64,000 nt of DNA. Origin: Nitrosospira multiformis. Lineage in GTDB: Bacteria; Pseudomonadota; Gammaproteobacteria; Burkholderiales; Nitrosomonadaceae. The position numbers and the translations under genes were made by a program. Positions 49,177 to 56,442 of this stretch are shown here, piece by piece (position 1 is the stretch's first letter; every line of letters starts with the position of its first letter). The DNA is taken from contig NZ_FOHI01000001.1 in assembly GCF_900111585.1 (NCBI RefSeq), positions 62,001-126,000 of the forward strand. Reading direction: 5' to 3'. The notes beneath the pieces are model-generated. The model worked only from the letters and a program-made list of their open reading frames with translations, ran no database searches and was not told the DNA's origin.

Positions 49177-50634
49177 ATGATTTCAAAGAAGAAAATGAGT
49201 CGCCTGCTTCCGCTGGCGGCTTTATGTGCGCAGGTGCTGGTGGTTGGCCCGATCCAGGCGGCAGATAATCTCTCGCCTTCAACACCGCGTACAAGAATCG
49301 ACAGCCTGCGTGACGCAGATGGTAAGGTGTATGCGGGCGATGATAATTACGCGAACAAGGGGCAAGTACCCCCTCAGTCGCTTCCACTCGATCAATATCC
49401 CGATGTCTATAACAATTATATCCAGCCTATCGCGACCGCAATCGACTACCACAACGGGATGGTCTATCTCTTCAACTATGAAAACGACAAGTTGATCATC
49501 CTGGATCCCACCACGCTCCCTGGCTGGCCTGGAAATGTTCCCTTGCAACACACGGTGGTAATGCCCGAGGGGAAAAAGATTTATATCACCTCCGACAATA
49601 CGCCGGATCACCCTTCCTACATCATCGCCCTGGGTGTGAACGAAATCAACTGGGATACGCGCTACGCCTCACTGACGGTCGAGGCAGTACTTGCGGCTGA
49701 TACACCCAATAAGCCTGGGGAATTACCGTTTGTCAAGCCGGTCAACCAGGTCCAGGCTGTTCCCAACTGGTTGATAGGCAGAGGAACGCAAATTCACGGT
49801 CCGACCTTGTTGCCTTACTCTGATTTTCTCTACTTTACGGAATTTACGTCGGACAGGGTGCGGGTCATCAACCACAAAACCAACCAGTTTGTGAGTTTTG
49901 ATCCGATCGTCATACCTGGCTACACTGAGCAAACTCATGGGGTTAACTTCAATAAATCGGGCACCATTGGTCTTGGCACAGGCTACTTTTTCGATAACAG
50001 TGTAATCGATGTATACAAGCCGAACAGGGAAACAGGTGAATTGCAAGCTGTCGGCCAGATCATGCTGGGCAACGAGACGATGCATGCGGCTTTTACCCAT
50101 TTCGTGTACTGGCTGGACGAGCGGTATGCTGTCACCGCAACGATGCAATTCGACAAAACCTCCCTGACGCCCTCGACCACGAGTTACATCATTCCACCGA
50201 GTGTATGGCTGCTTGATACCCACGAAGGAACCGCAAAACAGATACTCTGGCCTACCAATCAAGTCGATAAGCAAGGGGTTCTTCGTTCTGCATCCGACAT
50301 TGCCGTGGTGAATGGCAAACTCTACATCGCGGAGGAAGATACCCTCGATTTTACATTCGGCAATGACGGCTACATCTCGGTATTCGACCTGACCGATCGT
50401 AAAAATCCCAGATTCATCAATAGGTTGCGACCCGGTTTCGAGCTCCCGAATGGATACTCCGTAGCGCATACCATCAGTCCAACACCGGATAATCGCTATT
50501 TGCTGGTGGCAAGCTGGGTTTCCGGATATGTGCTGAAGATTGATACCGAAACCGACACGGTAGCCAAGGTATGGGGGCCGCAGGATGGTCTTATTAAACC
50601 GCATGGCATATTTGCTGCAGGCGGCTTGCGCTAA
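49177..50634 (+). CDS. Secreted beta-propeller-like protein, copy 2
   Basis: A 485-residue close paralogue of the protein at 41598-43109. The signal peptide (1-29, ending PIQA) and the first 50 mature residues differ and are shorter, lacking the RGRGDR linker. From YPDVYNNYIQPIATAIDYHN onward the two are near-identical by eye, with all histidine motifs kept (TQIHGPT, EQTHGVNF, HAAFTHFVYW, AHTISP, KPHGIFA). Differences concentrate near residues 335-360. Same gene order and downstream hairpin as copy 1. A rightward promoter is likely between the porin terminator and the AAGAGGA Shine-Dalgarno. Function is unknown, as for copy 1. Confidence 0.75.
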   Translation: MISKKKMSRLLPLAALCAQVLVVGPIQAADNLSPSTPRTRIDSLRDADGKVYAGDDNYANKGQVPPQSLPLDQYPDVYNNYIQPIATAIDYHNGMVYLFNYENDKLIILDPTTLPGWPGNVPLQHTVVMPEGKKIYITSDNTPDHPSYIIALGVNEINWDTRYASLTVEAVLAADTPNKPGELPFVKPVNQVQAVPNWLIGRGTQIHGPTLLPYSDFLYFTEFTSDRVRVINHKTNQFVSFDPIVIPGYTEQTHGVNFNKSGTIGLGTGYFFDNSVIDVYKPNRETGELQAVGQIMLGNETMHAAFTHFVYWLDERYAVTATMQFDKTSLTPSTTSYIIPPSVWLLDTHEGTAKQILWPTNQVDKQGVLRSASDIAVVNGKLYIAEEDTLDFTFGNDGYISVFDLTDRKNPRFINRLRPGFELPNGYSVAHTISPTPDNRYLLVASWVSGYVLKIDTETDTVAKVWGPQDGLIKPHGIFAAGGLR

Positions 50635-50671
50635 TCCGGTTAGCTACTTTTATATCCCGGCTCATCCGTTC

Positions 50672-50692
50672 TTCCAGGAAATCATCCTGGGG
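50672..50692 (+). promoter_or_regulatory. Intercistronic hairpin, cassette copy 2
   Basis: TTCCAGGA (50672-50679) pairs with TCCTGGGG (50685-50692) through six Watson-Crick pairs and two terminal G-U pairs around AATCA. Compared with copy 1, a G-C pair has become A-T with both sides changed, so pairing is preserved by covariation. Confidence 0.6.
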
Positions 50693-50729
50693 CTGAACAG
50701 GGATGGGCCGCCTTCAGGTAGTAATACAG

Positions 50730-51362
50730 ATGATCATCAAGACTGATAAGAAACGGATAAGCAAAATTCGATCAGAGGCATTCCGAAAATGCCATTTCCC
50801 CGCTGCTTTGGCAGCCTTTCTCCTATTTGCCCACACAAGCATCGAAGCCGCCACTGTTGTTCTGCCTCGTCCGATACCTTTGCTGCCTGAGACGATGGCT
50901 CAGTTGAAACAGTCGCTTGCAGACAAGGATCCCCAGTGGCAATTGGTCGTTTTCGGGTTTACGCACTGCAAGGATGTCTGCCCGACGTCGCTCGCCAATC
51001 TGTCCATGCTCGTCAAGGCTGCTGCGGCCGAGCAGATCAGATTGGGTGGAATCTTCGTAACGGTGGATCCTGACAGGGATACCAATGACGTCCTGTCGCG
51101 CTATACCAAGGCCTTTGGGTCCGCGCTTGCCTACTTGCGTTTTGAAGGTGAAGAACTGGAGCGATTCAAGGCCACTTTTAGCGTCGAGGCTGCCTTTTAC
51201 ACAAAAAATGCCGGAAACATGCAGAATTATCAGGTGGATCATAGCACTACTGTATTTCTGATCGATCCTGCCGGAAATATCAGGGTGATATTTGATGCAC
51301 TGAAGGATTCGGCTCAAATAGAGCAGATGTTTCGTGGGAATAAGGCCTTGTTCGAGTCATGA
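50730..51362 (+). CDS. SCO-family copper chaperone, copy 2
   Basis: A 210-residue paralogue of the protein at 43238-43852. The signal anchor is about residues 24-41; the CxxxC motif is HCKDVCP (C80, C84) and the distal histidine lies in YQVDHSTTVFLIDPAG. The N-terminus differs most, and the catalytic domain is strongly conserved. Frame is open to 50703, but ATG 50730 aligns best with copy 1. The stop overlaps the next start as ATGA. Retention of all metal ligands in both copies suggests both are functional. Confidence 0.87.
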   Translation: MIIKTDKKRISKIRSEAFRKCHFPAALAAFLLFAHTSIEAATVVLPRPIPLLPETMAQLKQSLADKDPQWQLVVFGFTHCKDVCPTSLANLSMLVKAAAAEQIRLGGIFVTVDPDRDTNDVLSRYTKAFGSALAYLRFEGEELERFKATFSVEAAFYTKNAGNMQNYQVDHSTTVFLIDPAGNIRVIFDALKDSAQIEQMFRGNKALFES

Positions 51363-51988
51363 TTTGGACTGTCGTACTCCTCCCGCTACTGCTAATCAGC
51401 TCGCTCACTGCATCCGCCATGCAGATCGATGCCGATCCCCGTACGATCGTATCTTTCATGGACAAGGCGCTGTCTCCGGAGCTCGATATTCTATCTGTGG
51501 CTACCGATATTTCTCCGGATAATCACTTGGTATTTCAAGTTAAGACCAGGGGAGAAAGAGCGCAGGGGGAAGTTGCGGATCACTTGCTGCTGCGTATACT
51601 ACATGGAAAAGTCTATGTTTTCCTCATTCCGATAAATAAAGAAAATGGAAATAAGGTTCTGATGTATGAAACGGCGCTTCAGCCCGATAACACTGTACTG
51701 CCCCACGTATTGAAAGCGCCACAAGAGAGCAGCTTGCCTGCTGGTTTGAATGCCGGGCGTATAGTAAACGGAGCGGAGTTTATTCTACCCATCGAGTGGA
51801 TCGACTTCGGTAAAGAGTTCGGTTTCGAGGCCTATACTGTAAGTGCGCAGGTACAGGGAGATACTCTGGAAATAAGCAGAGTCCATGATCAGGCAGGAAA
51901 AGGCCGCGGTGGAAGCAACAAGTTCTCTGCCATTACCCTGCTCAATAAACTGTGTACGCCCCAGCGGCTGCGGTCACGCACAGATTAA
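51359..51988 (+). CDS. Secreted hypothetical protein, third gene of cassette copy 2
   Basis: A 209-residue paralogue of the protein at 43849-44478. The length is the same, with the ATGA overlap with the SCO gene and the C-terminal VHDQAGKGRGGSNKFSAIT and LCTPQRLRSR kept. Blocks around residues 20-70 and 143-209 are almost identical at the DNA level to copy 1, while residues 1-18 and about 108-140 have diverged. The downstream 40 bases (GTTTTTTGAGCTAAAAGTTT) are also shared with copy 1. Function is unknown. Confidence 0.75.
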   Translation: MIWTVVLLPLLLISSLTASAMQIDADPRTIVSFMDKALSPELDILSVATDISPDNHLVFQVKTRGERAQGEVADHLLLRILHGKVYVFLIPINKENGNKVLMYETALQPDNTVLPHVLKAPQESSLPAGLNAGRIVNGAEFILPIEWIDFGKEFGFEAYTVSAQVQGDTLEISRVHDQAGKGRGGSNKFSAITLLNKLCTPQRLRSRTD

Positions 51989-52113
51989 TAGGGGCAGCGA
52001 AGTTTTTTGAGCTAAAAGTTTTGGGTAGGGGACAGGCCGAATCTAATTAATCTGTGTGGTTTTTTCGATCCAAATGAAAAAACGCGACAGTCTTCTGCTA
52101 CTTTTCTCCTCTG

Positions 52114-52710
52114 TTACTTTACTGCCCATTCGCCTCTCAATATCTTCTCCGCCCAGAACAAACCTGAAACCGATTTGTTGTCGGTAATTTTTCCTTCCTT
52201 TACCCATTCCAGTGCTTCTGCCGGAGGCAGGGTAAATATCTCCAGGTATTCTCCATCATCGAGGTTTGCCCCCTCAAAGGTGAGTTCCTGCGCGAGGTAA
52301 TAGATCAGTTTTTCATTCGAGTAACCGATGCAGGGATGCAGGGTAGCGAGATAACGCCAGCTTTTCGCTGTGTAACCGGTTTCTTCCAGCAGTTCCCGTT
52401 GCGCGCATACAAGCGGATCCTCCCCGGAGTCGATTTTTCCAGCGGGCAATTCGTAAAAATCCCGATGCAGCGGGTAGCGGAACTGACGTTCCAGCACCAG
52501 TTCGCCATTGTCGAGCAATGGGATAATGACCACCGCGCCAGGGTGGGCGATGTACTCGCGTATTTTCACTTTGCCGTCGGGGAGGCGTGCATGGTCTTGG
52601 TAGACATGCAGCAGGTCGCCTTCAAAAGCCTTCTGGCTGCTGACAGTGGTTTCGGTAAGGTCGGGATGTTCAGGCCGGGTTCTGGACATAGGAACGGTAC
52701 GTCTCTTCAT
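52114..52710 (-). CDS. Nudix hydrolase, ADP-ribose pyrophosphatase (NudF) type
   Basis: A 198-residue Nudix protein. A central Nudix box (about 92-114) runs from GKIDSGEDP to RELLEETGY with the metal-binding glutamates. VVIIPLLDNGELVLERQFRYP before it, and ATLHPCIGYSNEKLIYYLA after it, are typical of ADP-ribose pyrophosphatases. It probably cleaves ADP-ribose to AMP and ribose-5-phosphate. A second in-frame ATG (52689) gives a seven-residue shorter protein; neither has a clear Shine-Dalgarno. It follows phoR on the same strand after a gap of about 130 bases. Confidence 0.88.
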   Translation of the reverse strand: MKRRTVPMSRTRPEHPDLTETTVSSQKAFEGDLLHVYQDHARLPDGKVKIREYIAHPGAVVIIPLLDNGELVLERQFRYPLHRDFYELPAGKIDSGEDPLVCAQRELLEETGYTAKSWRYLATLHPCIGYSNEKLIYYLAQELTFEGANLDDGEYLEIFTLPPAEALEWVKEGKITDNKSVSGLFWAEKILRGEWAVK

Positions 52711-52839
52711 GCAATGGATAGCGATATCTTGTCCGCAGTGGATCTGTTTATTCCACTGTTTGTTGCGTCCAATATCCGCTTTCCGGGGAAGTGGTAAGCA
52801 GCCGATTATACCGCGCGCAGCAGGCGCTATTCACTCCCC

Positions 52840-54132
52840 TTACTGTATCAGAAGCCGGGTAGCCGGAAACACCGCGCTGAAGCGACTGCCTTTGCCCGGT
52901 TCGCTGCTAATTTCCAGCTTCGCCTGATGACCGTTGAGCACGTGCTTGACAATGGCAAGACCCAGGCCTGTGCCTCCGGTTTCACGCGATCGGCCGCGGT
53001 CCACGCGATAAAAACGCTCCGTCAGGCGCGAGATATGTTCCGGTTCGATCCCTATCCCGGTGTCCTGTACCGAAAATACACCTTGCCCGCCCTGAATTGC
53101 CCAGCGCAGCGTTATATTCCCCCCATCCGGAGTATAGCGTATGGCATTGCTGATCAGATTGATGAAGGCGCTGCGCAGGTCAAACAGATTGCCCAGGAGC
53201 TTTGTGGTTGTATCGAGCTTGAGCGTGATGCGATGGTGCCCTGCACTCAGGGATTTCGCTTCCTCATACAGCGTTCGTAACATTTCCGGTATATTGACGT
53301 GCTCCTCGCGCACCTGGTTTTCCGTATCCTCGAGCCGCGACAGGGTCAACAGATCTTCCACCAGGCTCTGCATACGTCGCGTCTGCTCGCTCATCAATTC
53401 CAACGCCCATCTGCGCGTATCGGGATCTGGTTGATTATCGTCCGACAGTGTTTCGAGAAATCCGCCGATGACGGTCAAAGGCGTGCGCAGTTCATGCGAG
53501 ACGTTGGCCACAAAATCACGGCGCATGGTCTGGATTCTTTCAAGCTTGGTTATATCACGGCTGAGGAGCAGTTTCTGCTTGTCGCCATAAGGAACGAACT
53601 GCAGCGAGAGCGTCAGCTCGTGCTGCCGCGGCTGTTTGATCACCAGGGGTTCCTTGTAATTCCGCGAAGCGAGATATTCCGCGAACTGGGTTTGACGCAT
53701 CAGATGCGTGATATGCTGTCCGGTATCGAGACTGGCATTGATACCCAGATGTTTTTCGGCCACTGGATTGCACCATTCGATGTGGTCCATTTCATCGAGG
53801 ATGACCACTCCCTCGGGCATGGCTGAGGTAGCGCGCCGCAGACGCTCCAAAGCGGAGCTGAGGTTTTGGTGGGTTTGTTTTTGATCGCGCATGAGCCGGG
53901 CCAGACGCGCGAATACATCTCCCCATCTGCCGGAGCTGTCGGGTAGCGCAGCTTCTTCACTATGGAGCCATCGGTCCAGCCGCTTCAGATTGTGCGAGTG
54001 GCGCAGGACCAGCAGGAACAGAACGATGACATAAAATGTCAGCGCCGCAGCTGCGCCGAACACAGTCATCAGTACTCCGCTTACAACGGCAATCAGTACG
54101 AGAGTGGCAAAATGCCCCCAGAAACCGGACAC
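52840..54132 (-). CDS. phoR: Phosphate regulon sensor histidine kinase PhoR
   Basis: A 430-residue membrane histidine kinase. Two close hydrophobic segments lie at about 8-43, with no sizeable periplasmic domain, as usual for PhoR. A PAS domain follows (about 98-190; SAMPEGVVILDEMDHIEWCN), then HisKA with the phosphorylated His213 in NVSHELRTPLTV, and a HATPase domain with N-box LISNAIRYTPDGG and G-boxes (VQDTGIGIE, GGTGLGLAIVKHV). It phosphorylates PhoB when phosphate is scarce. It lies 40 bases after phoB. No phoU or pst genes lie in the window. Confidence 0.94.
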   Translation of the reverse strand: MSGFWGHFATLVLIAVVSGVLMTVFGAAAALTFYVIVLFLLVLRHSHNLKRLDRWLHSEEAALPDSSGRWGDVFARLARLMRDQKQTHQNLSSALERLRRATSAMPEGVVILDEMDHIEWCNPVAEKHLGINASLDTGQHITHLMRQTQFAEYLASRNYKEPLVIKQPRQHELTLSLQFVPYGDKQKLLLSRDITKLERIQTMRRDFVANVSHELRTPLTVIGGFLETLSDDNQPDPDTRRWALELMSEQTRRMQSLVEDLLTLSRLEDTENQVREEHVNIPEMLRTLYEEAKSLSAGHHRITLKLDTTTKLLGNLFDLRSAFINLISNAIRYTPDGGNITLRWAIQGGQGVFSVQDTGIGIEPEHISRLTERFYRVDRGRSRETGGTGLGLAIVKHVLNGHQAKLEISSEPGKGSRFSAVFPATRLLIQ

Positions 54133-54172
54133 GAACGTCAGCTGGAACGATTACAACAGATCATTCCAGCTT

Positions 54173-54877
54173 TCATCCCGCGTTCACCGCTTGCCCTGCC
54201 GAGAGGCGATAGCCGGAGCCCCGTACCGTCTGCACCAATCCATCTTTGTCGACGTTTTCGAGAGCCTTGCGCAGGCGGCGGATATGCACATCCACGGTAC
54301 GGTCCTCGACAAATACATGATCGCCCCATACCTGATCGAGCAATTGGGAACGGCTATGTACCCGTTCGGAATGAGTCATGAGATAGTGCAGCAAGCGGAA
54401 TTCGGTGGGTCCGAGCACGACTTCAATCTCATTCGCAGTGACGCGATGGGTTGCCGAATCCAGCCGCAGTCCACCGATCTCCACAATATCGTCGGCGGCT
54501 TCGGGAGCGCGCCGCCGTAGCACCGCCTTGATTCTCGCCAGCAGTTCCCGGGGTGAAAAAGGCTTGGTAATGTAATCGTCGGCGCCGCTTTCCAAGCCGG
54601 TCACCTTGTCGCTCTCGTCCGCGCGAGCAGTGAGCATAATAATGGGAATATCTTTTGTGCGAGTGGCTCGCCGCAGCATGCGGGCAAAATCCGCGCCGCT
54701 CATGCCGGGTAGCATCCAATCCAGGAGCACTAGGTCGGGCAGCGTATCATTGATGATTTTCATGGCTTCCTCTGCGTTTTTCGTCGAGGAAACCGTATGC
54801 TTGGCCTGCCGGAGACTATATGAGATCAGTTCCTGGATCGCGGGTTCATCTTCCACCACCAGTATCGTTGCTGCCAT
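54173..54877 (-). CDS. phoB: Phosphate regulon response regulator PhoB
   Basis: A 234-residue OmpR-type response regulator. The receiver domain has the acidic pocket at E9-D10, phosphorylated Asp53 in LVLLDWMLPG, and the lysine in DDYITKPFSPRELLARI near 105. The winged-helix effector domain (about 130-228) includes LGPTEFRLLHYLMTHSERV and RTVDVHIRRLRKAL. It binds Pho boxes to activate phosphate-starvation genes; a near-consensus box is present at 47021-47038. It is first in the phoB-phoR operon, with its promoter in 54878-55058. Confidence 0.95.
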   Translation of the reverse strand: MAATILVVEDEPAIQELISYSLRQAKHTVSSTKNAEEAMKIINDTLPDLVLLDWMLPGMSGADFARMLRRATRTKDIPIIMLTARADESDKVTGLESGADDYITKPFSPRELLARIKAVLRRRAPEAADDIVEIGGLRLDSATHRVTANEIEVVLGPTEFRLLHYLMTHSERVHSRSQLLDQVWGDHVFVEDRTVDVHIRRLRKALENVDKDGLVQTVRGSGYRLSAGQAVNAG

Positions 54878-55058
54878 TAGATCATTCCTTCTATCGTCAG
54901 AATCTTCTCCGTTTTTGATTTTTTCTTATATTTCGATGATATGTAAACAGTATTGCGGTTTTGTGACATTTGCAAGCAGCGAGAGATCCGCAGCAGGTAT
55001 CGTCAAGCCACGAGGAGGTTCCGGCGGCATCGAGGGATTCGAACCTCCTGTCGAAGAT

Positions 55059-56414
55059 TCACAAAATCAGTATGACGCGGTAGTCGTTGACGTTGGTTCG
55101 GGTCGGGCCGGTCGTGACCAGATCGCCCAGCGCTTCAAAGAAGGCATAGGCATTATTACAGGTTAGCAAGGATGAAGGGTTCATGCGCCGCTCGGTGGCG
55201 CGCCTGAGGGAGTCCGGCGTGATGAGCGCGCCTGCATTGTTTTCAGTGCCGTCTATGCCGTCGGTATCGCATGCGAGCGCGTAGATGTTTGCCGCACCGT
55301 TCAGTTCGATGGCGAGCGACAGCAGAAACTCGGTATTGCGACCGCCCCGTCCGCTCTTCTTACATCCTTGTTCATTTTCCCGTAATGTGACTGTCGTCTC
55401 GCCTCCTGAGATCAGGGCTACCGGCAGCTTCCACGGCTGCCCATGTTGCCGCACCTCCTTCGTCATTGCGGCGAAGACCTTCGCCACCTCGCGCGCTTCC
55501 CCGGTAACGGAATCTCCCAGCACTACAGCTGGAATTCCTTGGGCACAAAAATATTCCGCCGCTGCCACGAGTGAAGCATGCGCTGTTGCGATCACCCGGT
55601 TTTCCACCCGATCGAAAACGGTATCCCCGGGTTTGGGCGTCTCCCTGAGCCTGCCTTCCACTCCTGCACGCAACGTTTCCGTCACGGCTGCCGAGGCATC
55701 GATTTTATAGTGTTCGAGTATGGCGAGCGCATCGGAGAACGTCGTGGGATCAGGTGCGCAGGGGCCGGAAGCAATATGGGTCGGATCGTCTCCTGTTACA
55801 TCGGAAATGATCAGTGCCAGCACCGGAGCACGGCTCGAAGCCGCCAGTCGCCCGCCCGCTGTCGCAGAGAGATGCTTTCGTACAGTATTGATTTCCTGGA
55901 TGGCTGCACCGCTGCGCAGCAGTTGGGTAGTGACATCGCGGAGATCATCGAGCGATATGCCGGTTGCCGGTACCGACAGAAGACTGGAGCCGCCCCCACT
56001 CAGCAGGCACAGCAGGAAATCGCCAGCTCCCAGTTTTTCTATTTCCGCCAGAATGGCACGGGCCCCTTGCTCCCCGCTTTCGTCTGGCAGTGGATGGCCT
56101 GCTTCTATCAACCGGATTCGTGCGAGGGGCAGGCCGTGACCATAGCGGGTGAGTACGATTCCGCTCAAAGGCATCTCTTGGGGCCAATAGATTTCCACAG
56201 CCTGCGCCATTGCCGCCGCAGCCTTGCCTGCGCCTACCACCAGGGTCCGTCCCCCGACATGGTTCCTGATACGGTCCCTAATGCAGCCTTCATGCTGTTT
56301 GACTGCAAGCGCGCGAGATGACACGGAAGCAAGATGCAGGGATACGACACGCAGCGGATCGGCTGCGGCGAGCGCAGCGTTGAAACTGTTGAGCAGGAGT
56401 ACCCGCGGGTTCAT
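55059..56414 (-). CDS. Glycerate 2-kinase (GckA/TtuD, MOFRL family)
   Basis: A 451-residue protein of the DUF4147-plus-MOFRL glycerate kinase family. It has TLVVGAGKAAAAMAQAVE near 55-72, LCLLSGGGSSLLSVPA near 135-150, EINTVRKHLSATAGGRLA near 174-191, and the C-terminal MOFRL region with ACDTDGIDGTENNAGALI near 394-411. It phosphorylates glycerate at C2, linking glycolate/glyoxylate salvage to central metabolism, which is plausible for an autotroph recycling phosphoglycolate. The stop is about 180 bases upstream of phoB. Some relatives are named hydroxypyruvate reductase TtuD. Confidence 0.88.
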   Translation of the reverse strand: MNPRVLLLNSFNAALAAADPLRVVSLHLASVSSRALAVKQHEGCIRDRIRNHVGGRTLVVGAGKAAAAMAQAVEIYWPQEMPLSGIVLTRYGHGLPLARIRLIEAGHPLPDESGEQGARAILAEIEKLGAGDFLLCLLSGGGSSLLSVPATGISLDDLRDVTTQLLRSGAAIQEINTVRKHLSATAGGRLAASSRAPVLALIISDVTGDDPTHIASGPCAPDPTTFSDALAILEHYKIDASAAVTETLRAGVEGRLRETPKPGDTVFDRVENRVIATAHASLVAAAEYFCAQGIPAVVLGDSVTGEAREVAKVFAAMTKEVRQHGQPWKLPVALISGGETTVTLRENEQGCKKSGRGGRNTEFLLSLAIELNGAANIYALACDTDGIDGTENNAGALITPDSLRRATERRMNPSSLLTCNNAYAFFEALGDLVTTGPTRTNVNDYRVILIL

Positions 56415-56442
56415 GACGCGCCTTTACCTTTCAACAGTGCAT

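Noticed and set aside
55013-55049. Hairpin AGGAGGTTC/GAACCTCCT with a T-loop-like GGTTCGAATCC on the minus strand, near the glycerate kinase end
   Set aside because: It looks like the T-arm of a tRNA, but no anticodon or D arm, acceptor pairing or CCA can be built around it, and the T-stem pairs poorly. It may be a tRNA 3-prime remnant or attachment-site scar, but the evidence is too thin.
54878-55058. Autoregulatory Pho box upstream of phoB
   Set aside because: Only degenerate TGTCA-like half-sites were found, without two half-sites at 11-base spacing.
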